Positions 37,290 through 48,195 of a DNA stretch of 64,000 bases are shown here, in pieces. The translations under genes were made by a program, and so were the position numbers. The number at the start of each line of letters is the position of its first letter. Position 1 is the stretch's first letter. Below the pieces are notes generated by a model. The model ran no database searches and was not told where the DNA came from. It saw only the letters and a list, made by a program, of their open reading frames with translations. The stretch is from Dactylorhiza incarnata (Eukaryota; Streptophyta; Magnoliopsida; Asparagales; Orchidaceae): assembly GCA_033032865.1 (NCBI GenBank), contig JAWHQI010000613.1:1-64000 (forward strand). The letters run 5' to 3'.

Positions 37290-37535
37290 GCTTGGCGGCC
37301 TGACGGTGGAGGCCGCCCCCTGCCAGGCGGCCTGACGGAGGAGGCCGCCCCCTGCCGGGCGGCCTGACGGAGGAGGCCGCCCCCTGCTGGGTGGCCTGAC
37401 GGAGGAGGCCACCCCCTGCTGGGCGGCCTGACGGAGGAGGCCGCCCCCTGCCGGGCAGCCTGACGGAGGACGCCGCCCCCTGCCGGGCGGCCTGACGGAG
37501 GAGGCCGCCCCCTGCTGGGCGGCCTGAAGGAGGCC
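37290..37535. repeat. 32-bp minisatellite in solo LTR B
   Basis: About eight units based on CCTGACGGAGGAGGCCGCCC followed by CCTGCCGGGCGG; copies at 37331 and 37363 give the 32-bp period. It occupies the place of the 31-bp repeat in solo LTR A but has its own consensus. Confidence 0.85.
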
Positions 37536-37654
37536 ACACGCCTTGCGCGGTCTGAAGGAGGAGGTCGCCCCTTCTTACCATTCTGGGCGCGTAATGTATA
37601 AAAACGTCGCGAAAAAGGCCTCCTCGGAGAGGATCGCCGATTTCTGGGTAAACA

Positions 37655-40600
37655 AGCGGGTTGCACTGTCAATGCAAAATGTAGCTCCAAATGACACCTA
37701 AACTTCAAACAGCCATAACTTTTTATCAGGTTGTGTGATTTTTGCCCACAACACCTCTTCGAGATGAGCTCTGAGCCCTACAATCAATGGAGAGCAAGTT
37801 GTACCCAATGTAGTTCATTTAGTGGTCGATATACATTGAGTTGAAGTGGTAATGTGGGACTTAGCTCCAACTGACACCTAAACTTCAAACAGCTATAACT
37901 TTAGATCCGGATGTCCGGATTTTGCCAAAACACCTTTTCGGAAAGAGCTTAGAGCCATACATCCTAAGGAGAATAGGATTTACTCGATCAAGTTCATTTA
38001 GTGGTCGACGTATAGTGGATTGCAGTAGCAATGAGGGAGTTTGTTCTAATTGGCACCTAAACTTCAAACATCCATAACTTTTGATCCGGTTGTCTGATTT
38101 TTGCCCACAACGCCTTTTCAGAATGAGATCGGAGCCCTGCATACATTGGACAACAAGTTTTACCCATTCCAGTTCGTTTGCGGTTGATCTATAGTGGGTT
38201 GTAAGGAAACATGAGAGATTTATCTCCAAATGACTCTCAAACATTAAACGGCAACAACTTTTGATCCGGTTGCCTGATTTGACCACACAACACTTTTTCG
38301 AACTGAGCTCGTAGCACTACATTCATTGGAGCACAAGTTATACCCATTCCAGTTCATTTAGTTGTCAATAATTAGAGCGTTGCAGCGGTAATGCGAAATT
38401 TCGCTCCAAATGACACCTAAACTTCTAACAGGCATAACTTTTGATTTGTATGTTTAATTTTTGCCCACATCACCTTTTCGGAATATGCTCGGAGGCATAC
38501 ATCCAATGGAGCACAATTATAAACCCTTCCAGCTCATTTTAGTGGTCAATATACAGGGGGTTGCAATGGTGACGAGGGCTCCTCTTGACACATAAACTGT
38601 AACAGCCATAACTTTTGATTTGGTTGTCCGATTTTTGCGCACAATACCTTTTTGGAAAGAGCTCGGAGCCCTGCATCCAATGGAGAGCAAATTTTACCCA
38701 TCCAGTTTGTTTAGTGGTCAATATACAACGGATTTGTAATAATGTATTTAGCTCGAAAGGAGACATAAGCTTTAAAGATCCATAACTTTTTATCCGGTTG
38801 TCCGATTTTCGCCCACGGTACCTTTTCGTAATGAGATCGGAGCCAAAAATCCAATGGAGAACGAATTTAACCCATTCAGGGTCGTTTAGAGGTCGATATA
38901 TAGTGGGTTGTATTGGTAATGCGAGATTTAGCTCCAAATGACACATAAATTTCAAAATGAAAGAATTTTAGATGCGGTTTGTAGTGAAAGTGAGAGATTT
39001 AGCTCCAAATGACACTCAAACTTTAAACAGCAATAACTTTTGATCCGGTTGCCTGATTTTACCCCATACAACACCATTTAGGAATGATATCGGAGCCCTA
39101 CATTCATTGAAGCACAATTTTTACCCATTACAGTTCATTTAGTTGTCTATATTGAGCGGGTTGCACTGTCAATGCAAAATGTAGCTCCAAATGACACATA
39201 AACTTCAAACAACAATAACTTTTGATCAGGTTGTGTAATTTTTGCCCACAACACCTCTTCGAAATGTTCTCTGAGCCCTACATTCAATGGAGAGCAAGTT
39301 GTACCCAATGTAGTTCATTTAGTGGTCGATATACATTGAGTTGAAGTGGTAATGTGGGATTTAGCTCCAACTGACACCTAAACTTCAAACAGCTATAACT
39401 TTAGATCCGGATGTCCGGATTTTGCACAAAACACCTTTTCGGAAAGAGCTCAGAGCCATACATCCTAAGGAGAATAAGATTTACTCGATCAAGTTCATTT
39501 AGTGGTCGACGTATAGTGATTGCAGTAGAAATGAGAGAGTTTGCTCCAATTGGCACCTAAACTTAAAACATCCCTAACGTTTGATTCCGTTGTCTGATTT
39601 TTGCCCACAACACCTTTTCAGAATGAGATCGGAGCCCTGCATCCATCAGACAACAAGTTTTACCCATTCCAGTTCGTTTGCGGTTGATCTACAGTGGGTT
39701 GTAGGGAAACATGAGAGATTTAGCTCCAAATGACACTCAAACATTAAACCGCAACAACTTTTGATCCGGTTACCCTATTTGACCACACAACACCTTTTCG
39801 AAATGAGCTCGTAGCACTACATTCATTGGAGCACAGTCTTACCCATTCCAGTTCATTTAGTTGTCAATAATTAGAGCGTTGCAGCGGTAATGCGAAATTT
39901 CGCTCCAAATGACACATAAACTTCTAACAGGCATAACTTTTGATTTGTATGTTTGATTTTTGCCCACATCACCTTTTCGGAATATGCTCGGAGGCATACA
40001 TCCAATGGAGCACAATTATAAACCCTTCCAGCTCATTTTAGTGGTCAATATACAGGGGGTTGCAATGGTGACGAGGGCTCCTCTTGACACATAAACTGTA
40101 ACAGCCATAACTTTTGATTTGTTTTTCTGATTTTTGCGCACAATACCTTTTTGGAAAGAGCTCGGAGCCCTGCATCCAATGGAGAGCAAATTTTATCCAT
40201 CCAGTTTGTTTAGTGGTAAATATACAGTGGATTTGTAATAATGTATTTAGCTTGAAAGGAGACCTAAGCTTTAAAGATTCATAACTTTTTTTCCGGTTAT
40301 CCGATTTTCGCCCACAATACCTTTTCCTAATGAGATCGGAGCCCAAAATCCAATGGAGAACGAATTTAACCCATTCAAGGTCGTTTAGAGTTCGATATAT
40401 AGTGGGTTGTAGTGGTAATGCGAGATTTAGCTCCAAATGACACATAAATTTCAAAATGAAAGAATTTTAAATGCGGTTTGTAGTGAAAGTGAGAGATTTA
40501 GCTCCAAATGACACTCAAACTTTAAACAGCAATAACTTTTTATCCGGTTGCCTGATTTTACCCCATACAACACCATTTAGGAATGATATCGGAGCCCTAC

Positions 40601-41530
40601 ATTCATTGAAGCACTAATTTTTACCCATTACAGTTTATTTAGTTGTCTAAATTGAGCGGGTTGCACTGTCAATGCAAAATGTAGCTCCAAATGACACCTA
40701 AACTTCAAACAACAATAACTTTTGATCATGTTGTGTAATTTTTGCCCACAACACCTCTTCGAAATGTTCTCTGAGCCCTACATTCAATGGAGAGCAAGTT
40801 GTACCCAATGTAGTTCATTTAGTGGTCGATATACATTGAGTTGAAGTGGTAATGTGGGATTTAGCTCCAACTGACACCTAAACTTCAAGCAGCTATAACT
40901 TTAGATCCGGATGTCCGGATTTTGCACAAAACACCTTTTCGGAAAGAGCTCAGAGCCATACATCCAAAGGAGAGTAAGATTTACTCGATCAAGTTCATTT
41001 AGTGGTCGACGTATAGTGGATTGCAGTAGAAATGAGGGAGTTTGCTCCAATTGACACCTAAACTTCAAAAATCCATAACTTTTGATCCGGTTGTCTAATT
41101 TTTGCCCACAACGCCTTTTCAGAATGAGATCGGAGCCCTGCATCCATTGGATAACAAGTTTAACCCATTCCAGTTCATTTGCGGTTGATCTACAGTGGGT
41201 TGTAGGGAAACATGAGAGATTTAGCTCCAAATGACACTCAAACATTAAACCGCAACAACTTTTGATCTAGTTGCCTGATTTGACCACACAACACCTTTTC
41301 GAAATGAGCTCGTAGCACTACATTCATTGGAGCACAAGTTTTACCCATTCCAGTTCATTTAGTTGTCAATATTTAGAGCGTTGCAGTGGTAATGCGAAAT
41401 TTCGCTCCAAATGACACCTAAACTTCTAACAGGCATAACTTTTGATTTGTATGTTTGATTTTTGCCCACATCACCTTTTCGGAATATGCTCGGAGCCATA
41501 CATCTAATGGAGCACAATTATAAACCCTTC
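37655..41530. repeat. Satellite array, block 3
   Basis: Continuation of the HOR array in phase, starting in monomer H with the right-hand AGCGG copy. HOR starts lie near 37699, 39199 and 40699 (period 1500). It is interrupted inside monomer E by element 2. No gene is seen. Confidence 0.95.
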
Positions 41531-42365
41531 TGTTTGCCCGAAAAACCGCTTCTCGGTTTGAACCATTATCAGACCGCTCGGACTCCTGGGCCAAGCCGCT
41601 GGGTCCCGGGGTCGGCGGTTCTCAGTTCAAGAAGGGCCAGGCCGGGCGGCCTGGTGTCATTTTCGGATCGCCCCCAAAGAGATAAGATCGTCAAAGAGCC
41701 AAGGCAAGAAGTTCATCCGCGGTCTCAGCAAGAAGGCCGCGCGGGTTGTCCCATAGAAACTCGAAGTTCCAGCCCCGAAGAACAGGCCGGGGCTCCAGAT
41801 CGAAGGCTATCCAAGTTACCTCTTGAAGATCGGCTAAGTCATGACCAGAAGGCAGACCGCGACCTCAATCTCCAAACCGCGCGGTCTGCATTATTGACTT
41901 GGTCCCGGTGTCCTCAGCCGCAAGCAAGACAGGTCGGGAAGGCAGGCCGTCAGATCGCGCGGCCTCTTTCTTTTTCTTCTTTGTGCATCCCGTCACCGCC
42001 TGCCCGTTTCTCCTGTACCCGGGCAGGAGGTTATTCTATCCCTGCCCATTCGGGCAGGCCCCCAAGCCTATAAATAGGGGGCGACACTGTTCCCAAGACA
42101 GGCACACTCGAATCCAAGAGCTCGCTTGTCTGAGCTCCGGTCTCGAGTTTCAGGTCTCGCGAACTGTTGACCGGCCGGCTTCTGTTCTTTCACATTTGTA
42201 ACCGCTTCTTTTCAATCAAAGGAAAGCCCGTCGCAGGAGTGGCATTTGCCGCGACGGGCGAAGTCCGGCCTCGACCGCTGCTAGCGGTCTGAATTCTCTA
42301 ACTAAATAGTAACTGATAGTCCGCAACCCTCGTTTTCCTTCGGAGGCGCACTTTTGAATCGAACA
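41531..42365 (+). repeat. Element 2, 5' LTR (835 bp)
   Basis: TGTTTGCCCG...AATCGAACA. TATA box at 42069-42076. It shares the 3' half closely with the element 1 LTR (AAAGCCCGTCGCAGGAGTGG block near 42223), while the 5' half is largely different, which separates the two subfamilies. Confidence 0.96.
42069..42076 (+). promoter_or_regulatory. TATA box of element 2 5' LTR
   Basis: TATAAATA followed by GGGGGCG; the same octamer is at 55005-55012 in the 3' LTR. Confidence 0.82.
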
Positions 42366-42390
42366 GAAACACGCGACCTTCAGATCGCAG
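42366..42390 (+). other. Primer-binding region of element 2 (unusual)
   Basis: Begins GAAACACGCGACCTTCAG directly after the LTR, as in elements 1 and 3. No TGG start. It can also fold on itself (GCGA...TCGC). Confidence 0.4.
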
Positions 42391-42416
42391 ACTGTCAGCG
42401 AAATCCTTGGTTCAGA

Positions 42417-44825
42417 ATGTCAGACCGCCAGCTCCCTCCAAGAGACCGATCCGACCACAGTGAAGACTCTTTGTGGGAAGCTCTGGAGCAGACAAAGAGA
42501 GAGGCCGACCAGGCTCGGCAGGCGACTGATCAGCGTCTGGACGCGATCACTCAGGCCCTAACACTACTAACCGAGCGGTTAGCCCCTCAGCAGGCCGCGG
42601 CTCCCCAGGCGGTCACTCCTGTTTTACCTCCTCCACCTCCATATCCGTTCGCGCAAGTCGCTCATTCCCGACCACCACAAGAAGGTTCCGCGGACCGGCC
42701 GAATCTCTACCAAGAGGCCGCGCGATGTATGCCAGCTCGGGTCCTTGACTTTCAAGGGGCGACCTCTCAGGCCGCTCATTTTCCCTATCCGCCTGAGGTC
42801 GCCGCCTTCCAATCATATCCGGCTGGAGCACCTGCCCGCTCCTATCATGCGGCCTGTCCGCCAATGACCGCAGCCGAGATCCCTTATAACCCTGCTTTCC
42901 CTCTGTACGAGGATGCCGAGGAGAGTTCTCCCTTCACCGACGAAATCCGAGGAGAGCCGGCCCCAAACAACTTTCGAGAACCACGTATGTCGGCATATAG
43001 TGGGGAATCCGATCCAGCAATACACCTCCAGGCATTTGAATCGGCTGTTGCTCTGAGGACCATCACTGATGCAACAAAGTGCAAGCTCCTGGTGACATCC
43101 TTTGATGGGCAGGCCAGAGAATGGTTCTATGGATTGCATCCTCGATCTATCAGATGTTTTGCGGAGTTGCGTAGAGAATTTCTGCTTCGATTCTCTACCT
43201 CTAAGAAGAGGAAGAATGGTCTGGCAGCCCTATTCGAGATACGACAGCAAGAAAACGAAACGTGGGCCCGTTTCGTCGATCGTTTCCAAAGGGAAATAAT
43301 GGAGGTACAAAACGTCGATCCGGAGTTATATAGGGTCGCACTAATGCATGGCCTTAGGGAGGGGCCACTGAAGTTTGAAGCCCAAATCAGGGAACCAAAG
43401 ACATATCAAGAAATGATTAGTCTGGCAAACAAATTCATCAGGGGGGAAAAGACTAATCCGGGTTACGTTGCCAAGTTGCTCAGCGACAACGATCAGTTCA
43501 ATTCTGCATCAACCCATCAGCAACGTTATAATCACTCATCTCGGCCTGATTTCGAGCCTCGGGCTCAAAGGGGAAGGAATCTTAAGCCCAAGCAACCATT
43601 CATTGGCCATCAACGGTTTCAAGATCAGAAGCCGCCGTTGGCCATCGCACCCACTCAACCCATGGGAGTTCCGCAAATCATGCCCGTATATCTGCCACAA
43701 TACATCGCACAACCATCTCCACCTATCCCATCCATCCGATATGATGAATCACAAGATTCGTTCACCCCACTCAACGTCACCATGAATGAGGTCGTGCAGA
43801 TTCTTCAGAAGAGGCCTGACTTTAAAAGGCCCCCTCCTTTGAAATCAGAAGTTCGCAATCGGAACCCAAACCTTTATTGTGAATATCATAAAGAAGAGGG
43901 GCATCAGACTGAGGATTGCCGGGCCCTCCGGTGGTTGATAGAAAAACTCCTGAAAGAGGGAAAGCTTCGGGGGTTGATTCGGCAAGAAACTCCGGTTGAA
44001 CCGCGAGCTGAGAAGAAGAAGGAGGCAGTCGAAGTAACATGGGAGTGTGCTGATGTAGAGGAGGCCGGTGGTTATGGGGATATACATCCTGCAGCCGAAT
44101 GCATAGAGGTGAATGATGTTGGCTCTCTCGGCAACATCTATTGCATCCATGGTGGGGCAGGGATAGAATCCTCCCGAAAATCTAGCATCGGGAGAATTAC
44201 AAAGCAAGAAGTGGCAGTTACCTCCACTTCTGCCCCGGAAAGGACGGTTGTTACGTTTGGCCAGGAAGATCTCTCCCCAAATGCAAATCCGTTCGATGAC
44301 GCGGTGGTGATAAAGGCGGTTATTGAGAATTACGCAGTGCACAAAATTTTGATCGATACAGGCAGCTCGGTCAATCTCATCTTTCGCCAAACGTTTGAGG
44401 CCCTCAAGACTGGAAAGGCCTTACTCTCTACGGAAGGCCCCCTCTATGGCTTCTCAGGAGAAAAGAAGGAAGTGGAAGGGTGCGTGAAGCTTCTGGTATC
44501 GCTAGGGGGTATAACGAAGTTGGTGAACTTCGTAGTGGTGGAAGCCCCAAGTAGCTACTGCGCAATTTTCGGAAGGCCGATCCTGAATGCTTACAGAGCG
44601 GTGGTATCTACTTTCCATTTGGCCTTGAAATTCGCTGCTGAGGGGCGTCAGTACCGGATCCGGAGCGATCCAAAGGTGGCACGCGAATGTTATGTGAAGA
44701 CAGTTAATGTGATCACCGAGGCACCACTTCACAAGGCCCAGAATGACATCCAAGAGGTGTCCGAACTCCCTGAAGAAGCTGAGGAGAGCGCGGAACGGAA
44801 AGGGACCTACCTGGAACCTGCCTAG
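42417..44825 (+). CDS. gag: Element 2 Gag-protease polyprotein
   Basis: 802 codons from an ATG 52 bp after the LTR; an upstream in-frame ATG at 42354 lies within the LTR and is ignored. Residues ~1-60 are charged and helical (EALEQTKREADQARQATDQR), ~75-95 Pro-rich, and ~200-343 form the retrotransposon gag (capsid) domain with CKLLVTSFDGQAREWFYGL. A zinc knuckle C488-x2-H491-x4-H496-x4-C501 follows, with His in place of the second Cys. The aspartic protease active site is D647-T-G-S-S. The gene would build the cytoplasmic virus-like particle and cleave the polyprotein. It ends in TAG at the protease-RT boundary where element 1 has a Gln codon. Confidence 0.94.
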   Translation: MSDRQLPPRDRSDHSEDSLWEALEQTKREADQARQATDQRLDAITQALTLLTERLAPQQAAAPQAVTPVLPPPPPYPFAQVAHSRPPQEGSADRPNLYQEAARCMPARVLDFQGATSQAAHFPYPPEVAAFQSYPAGAPARSYHAACPPMTAAEIPYNPAFPLYEDAEESSPFTDEIRGEPAPNNFREPRMSAYSGESDPAIHLQAFESAVALRTITDATKCKLLVTSFDGQAREWFYGLHPRSIRCFAELRREFLLRFSTSKKRKNGLAALFEIRQQENETWARFVDRFQREIMEVQNVDPELYRVALMHGLREGPLKFEAQIREPKTYQEMISLANKFIRGEKTNPGYVAKLLSDNDQFNSASTHQQRYNHSSRPDFEPRAQRGRNLKPKQPFIGHQRFQDQKPPLAIAPTQPMGVPQIMPVYLPQYIAQPSPPIPSIRYDESQDSFTPLNVTMNEVVQILQKRPDFKRPPPLKSEVRNRNPNLYCEYHKEEGHQTEDCRALRWLIEKLLKEGKLRGLIRQETPVEPRAEKKKEAVEVTWECADVEEAGGYGDIHPAAECIEVNDVGSLGNIYCIHGGAGIESSRKSSIGRITKQEVAVTSTSAPERTVVTFGQEDLSPNANPFDDAVVIKAVIENYAVHKILIDTGSSVNLIFRQTFEALKTGKALLSTEGPLYGFSGEKKEVEGCVKLLVSLGGITKLVNFVVVEAPSSYCAIFGRPILNAYRAVVSTFHLALKFAAEGRQYRIRSDPKVARECYVKTVNVITEAPLHKAQNDIQEVSELPEEAEESAERKGTYLEPA

Positions 44826-45986
44826 GAGACCCAAGAGATCCCCATTGTTGAAGGGGAAGGGAAGAAGCTGATCATCAACGCCGAGCTATCGGAAGAGGAA
44901 AAGCTCCAGTTAACCTCCTGCCTGCTGAATAACTTGGACATCTTCGCTTGGTCGGCAGAAGATATGCCTGGAATAGATCCAGATGTCGCGTGCCATCACC
45001 TCAACGTTTCTCCGGAGTTCAAGCCAATCCAACAGAAGAAGAGGGAGGTAGCAACTAAGCTGGTGGTGCCTATCAAAGAAGAAGTTGCAAAGCTTCTTAA
45101 GGCCAATTTCATTTCTGAAATCCAGTACCCCACCTGGATGTCGAATGTAGTGATGGTGAAAAAGTCTGGGGGGAAGTGGCGTATGTGTGTTGATTTCACT
45201 AAACTCAATAAAGCATGCCCCAAGGATTGTTATCCCTTGCCTCGGATAGATGTTTTGGTAGATTCCGCGGTGGGATATAGTTTTATGAGTTTTTTAGATG
45301 CATTTTCTGGTTATCACCAGATTAAGATGCATAAGCCTGATATCCCGCATACATCCTTCATTACCAATGATGGATGTTATTGTTATCTCGTCATGCCTTT
45401 CGGCCTCAAAAATGCGGGGGCAACATATCAGAGGATGATGGACACAGTTTTTGAAAAACAAAAAGGGAGAAATCTGGAAGTATATGTTGATGATCTCCTT
45501 CTAAAAAGTAAAACTTTTTTAATCCATCTGGAAGACCTCGTAGAGACGTTCGCTACTCTACGGAGGTTCAAATTAAAATTAAACCCCTCGAAATGCGTGT
45601 TCGGGGCGAACAAGGGGAAATTTCTTGGACATCTTCTCACTCCTGATGGTCTCGCACCGAACCCAGATAAAGTAAAGGCCATCCTAGACATGACCCCTCC
45701 TCGTAATCCGAAAGAGGTACAGCAACTTGGTGGAAGGTTGGCAGGATTGAGCCGATTCATTTCCAAATCGGGAGATAAAAGCGCTCCGTTCTTCAAAACA
45801 CTTAGGGGAGGATCTAAGTTTGAATGGAACGAGGAATGCAATAATGCTTTCGAACAATTGAAAAAGCAATTAACTTCAACCCCCCTTCTTCAAAGCCCTC
45901 GCGAAGGAGAAACACTATTCTTGTACTTGCGGGTGGGCCCTGATGCGATAAGCTCTGTCCTGGTTCGGGAAGAGAAAAAGAAATAG
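44826..45986 (+). CDS. pol: Element 2 reverse transcriptase and start of RNase H
   Basis: Same frame as gag, directly after its TAG, so expression needs readthrough of that codon or is lost. The RT fingers and palm are recognisable (ISEIQYPTWMSNVVMVKKSG, CVDFTKLNKACPKDCYPLP, FLDAFSGYHQI, then PFGLKNAGATYQ), with the catalytic YVDD at 45483-45494. RNase H begins after LLQSPREGE and is cut by the second TAG at 45984-45986, where element 1 has CAG. A polymerase with truncated RNase H would be expected to fail in replication. Confidence 0.92.
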   Translation, partial: ETQEIPIVEGEGKKLIINAELSEEEKLQLTSCLLNNLDIFAWSAEDMPGIDPDVACHHLNVSPEFKPIQQKKREVATKLVVPIKEEVAKLLKANFISEIQYPTWMSNVVMVKKSGGKWRMCVDFTKLNKACPKDCYPLPRIDVLVDSAVGYSFMSFLDAFSGYHQIKMHKPDIPHTSFITNDGCYCYLVMPFGLKNAGATYQRMMDTVFEKQKGRNLEVYVDDLLLKSKTFLIHLEDLVETFATLRRFKLKLNPSKCVFGANKGKFLGHLLTPDGLAPNPDKVKAILDMTPPRNPKEVQQLGGRLAGLSRFISKSGDKSAPFFKTLRGGSKFEWNEECNNAFEQLKKQLTSTPLLQSPREGETLFLYLRVGPDAISSVLVREEKKK

Positions 45987-48023
45987 TTTCCGATATACTA
46001 TGTCAGCCATATCCTTAAAGATGCAGAAACTAGATATTCAATCCTGGAGAAATTAGCCTTGGCTTTAGTCATGTCATCACGAAGGCTCCGCCCCTATTTT
46101 CAAGCTCATCCTATTCAGGTGGTTTCAGATCATCCACTGAGGAATATCTTGGAGAAGCCGGAACATTCAGGAAGGTTGGCCAAATGGGCAATCGAGCTAA
46201 GCGAGTTCGAAATATTGTACACTCCCAGAACGGCAATAAAGGCACAAGTATTGGCAGATTTCTTGGTAGACACAATGGAGTCTAATCCAGAGCAGGTAGT
46301 GCAATCTCCTTTGGCTTGGATCATTTATGTGGATGGGGCTTCTGGTAAGAACTCCGTGGGAGCCGGAGTGGTTTTGATCAGTCCAAACGGCATCAGGCTG
46401 GAACAAGCTGTTAGATTCTTCTTTTCAGTTACAAATAACCAGGCCGAATACGAAGCACTCTTGGCCGGCCTGAGACTCGCAAAGGAGCTTGGGATAGAAC
46501 ATGTTCATGTGAAAACTGATTCTCTTGTAATGGCCTCGCAGGTTCTGGGGAACTACGAGACAAGAGAACCGATGTTGAGAAAATACCTATTCCTAGCTAA
46601 GAAAGAAATCGGGAGATTCAAATCCTTCATCATCGAGCACATTCCGAGAACGCAGAATGAAGAGGCAGACGAATTGTCAAAATTTGGTCTTCCATCAGGG
46701 GGAGTAACCTCAGAACTTTTTCATCCGGCAACAGAGGAGACAGAGGAAGAAGAGCTCATGCAGATCGATCAACATCCTTCCTGGAAAGACCCCTACGAAT
46801 TGTTTCTGACGAAAGAAGAATATCATCCATCAATCAAGGACAAAAATAGGTTCAGAAGAAAGGCGGCTTACTACTACTTGATAGCAGGAGTCTTGTACCG
46901 AAAAACTTTGATTTCTCCCTCGGCACGGTGCGTTTCAGAAGAGGAGATCCCGATCATACTTCAGGAAATTCATTCTGGGGAGTGTGGTAGCCATTCAGGG
47001 GCGAAAATCTTAGAAAAAAGGATCCTGCGGCAAGGATACTTCTGGCCAACCATGAGAAAGGATGCTGAAGCCTTCGCCAAGCGATGTGTCCAGTGCCAAA
47101 AGTTCGCTCCTCTTCAACATTTGCCTGCTCAGTCACTCAGGTCAATAACTGCGCCATGGCCTTTTGCAGTATGGGGAATGGATCTTATGGGGCCTTTCCC
47201 AATGGCCAGCGGACAACGTCGCTTTATCCTGGTAATGATCGATTATTTCAGTAAGTGGATCGAAGCAAAAGCATTAGCAAGAACTACCACCCAAATTGTC
47301 AGAAACTTCGTCTGGGGAGAAATTATCTGCCGACATGGAATTCCGTTGGCAATCGTCACCGATAATGGCCCACAATTCAACAATCCGGAGATGATAAGCT
47401 TCTGTGATCAGGTAGGAATTGATCTTCGGTTTGCCTCAGTACACCATCCAAGGACCAATGGTCAAGTGGAGGCGGCAAACAGGCAAATTCGGCAGCTTTT
47501 CATGAAAAGAGTCTTAAACCAGAAAGGGAATTGGGCGGACCAACTTCCTTCCATCCTGTGGACCCTTCGTACTACTCCGTCCTCGGCTACCGGGGAGACA
47601 CCTTTTAAATTATCTCATGGCTCGGAAGCTGTTGTCCCTGTGGAATTCGAGGTGGTCACTCCAAGGGTTATTTACGCCAAAGAAGGAGGAGAATCCTGGA
47701 TAGATGAAAATGGTGAGGCCCTCATGCATAATCTTGATCTAATCGAGGAACTTCAGGATGAAGCAACAATCAGGCAGGAAGAAGTTAAAAGGAGAATGGC
47801 AAAATATTTTGATAAGAATGTCAGAGTGAAGCAGTTTGTAGTCGGGGATTTGGTGTTAAAAAAGGTGGATGCCGCAGCAAGGTCTGGTAATGTTGGAAAG
47901 CTGGATCCTAATTGGGCAGGACCTTTCATCATCAAAGAAGTATCTAAGAATGGGGCCTACCGTCTCCAAACCAGCGAAGGAGAAGACATCCCACGCACGT
48001 GGAGCGGTGACGATCTCAAATGA
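45987..48023 (+). CDS. pol: Element 2 RNase H (rest), archaeal-type RNase H and integrase
   Basis: In the same frame again, with no start of its own close to the beginning, so it is part of the pol polyprotein. It holds the rest of RNase H, the second (archaeal-type) RNase H with YVDGASG, NNQAEYEAL and VKTDS, then the integrase zinc finger (HSGECGSHSG...CVQC). The catalytic triad is D at 47181, D at 47361 and E at 47469: the last two are separated by 35 residues, the standard D-D-35-E. The C-terminus has the NWAGPFIIKEV motif and no chromodomain. The frame ends at TGA 48021-48023; element 1 reads on for 60 more codons at this point. Confidence 0.93.
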   Translation, partial: FPIYYVSHILKDAETRYSILEKLALALVMSSRRLRPYFQAHPIQVVSDHPLRNILEKPEHSGRLAKWAIELSEFEILYTPRTAIKAQVLADFLVDTMESNPEQVVQSPLAWIIYVDGASGKNSVGAGVVLISPNGIRLEQAVRFFFSVTNNQAEYEALLAGLRLAKELGIEHVHVKTDSLVMASQVLGNYETREPMLRKYLFLAKKEIGRFKSFIIEHIPRTQNEEADELSKFGLPSGGVTSELFHPATEETEEEELMQIDQHPSWKDPYELFLTKEEYHPSIKDKNRFRRKAAYYYLIAGVLYRKTLISPSARCVSEEEIPIILQEIHSGECGSHSGAKILEKRILRQGYFWPTMRKDAEAFAKRCVQCQKFAPLQHLPAQSLRSITAPWPFAVWGMDLMGPFPMASGQRRFILVMIDYFSKWIEAKALARTTTQIVRNFVWGEIICRHGIPLAIVTDNGPQFNNPEMISFCDQVGIDLRFASVHHPRTNGQVEAANRQIRQLFMKRVLNQKGNWADQLPSILWTLRTTPSSATGETPFKLSHGSEAVVPVEFEVVTPRVIYAKEGGESWIDENGEALMHNLDLIEELQDEATIRQEEVKRRMAKYFDKNVRVKQFVVGDLVLKKVDAAARSGNVGKLDPNWAGPFIIKEVSKNGAYRLQTSEGEDIPRTWSGDDLK

Positions 48024-48195
48024 TTCTATCCTTGAAACTATTTCTTTTATTCTTTACATCTCTTTTTGGTATTGAATGAAAAGCCCTATACTGACATTTT
48101 CTTCTTGTCTGATGGTTCTCTGCATCATAAATATAAACACACATATCTCACTCCCCGAACCTCCGAGATATCGCCAAATTCTGCTCGAACCCCCT

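Larger units (their letters stand above)
36682..37654 (-). mobile_element. Solo LTR B (same subfamily as A, reverse orientation)
   Basis: 973 bp with a perfect target-site duplication AGCGG (36677-36681 and 37655-37659). It starts TGTTGAATCCAAAATTG on the plus strand, as solo LTR A does, and ends GGGTAAACA. The reverse-strand TATA box is at 37202-37209. It is longer than A because of two internal minisatellites. It inserted independently of A, 58 bp further along the same satellite monomer. Confidence 0.92.

Noticed and set aside
36273..37708. Repetitive proline/arginine-rich open frames in solo LTRs A and B
   Set aside because: They are translations of the 31- and 32-bp minisatellites in several frames at once, with no other gene signal.
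42354..42356. ATG at 42354 as the gag start
   Set aside because: It lies inside the 5' LTR and adds 21 residues not shared by the frame of element 3 or 1 in a meaningful way; the ATG at 42417 (MSDRQ) is shared by all three elements.
44823..45986. Genome-wide reassignment or suppression of TAG
   Set aside because: Antisense and other frames use TAG as stop, and C-to-T mutation at Gln codons explains the observation more simply.
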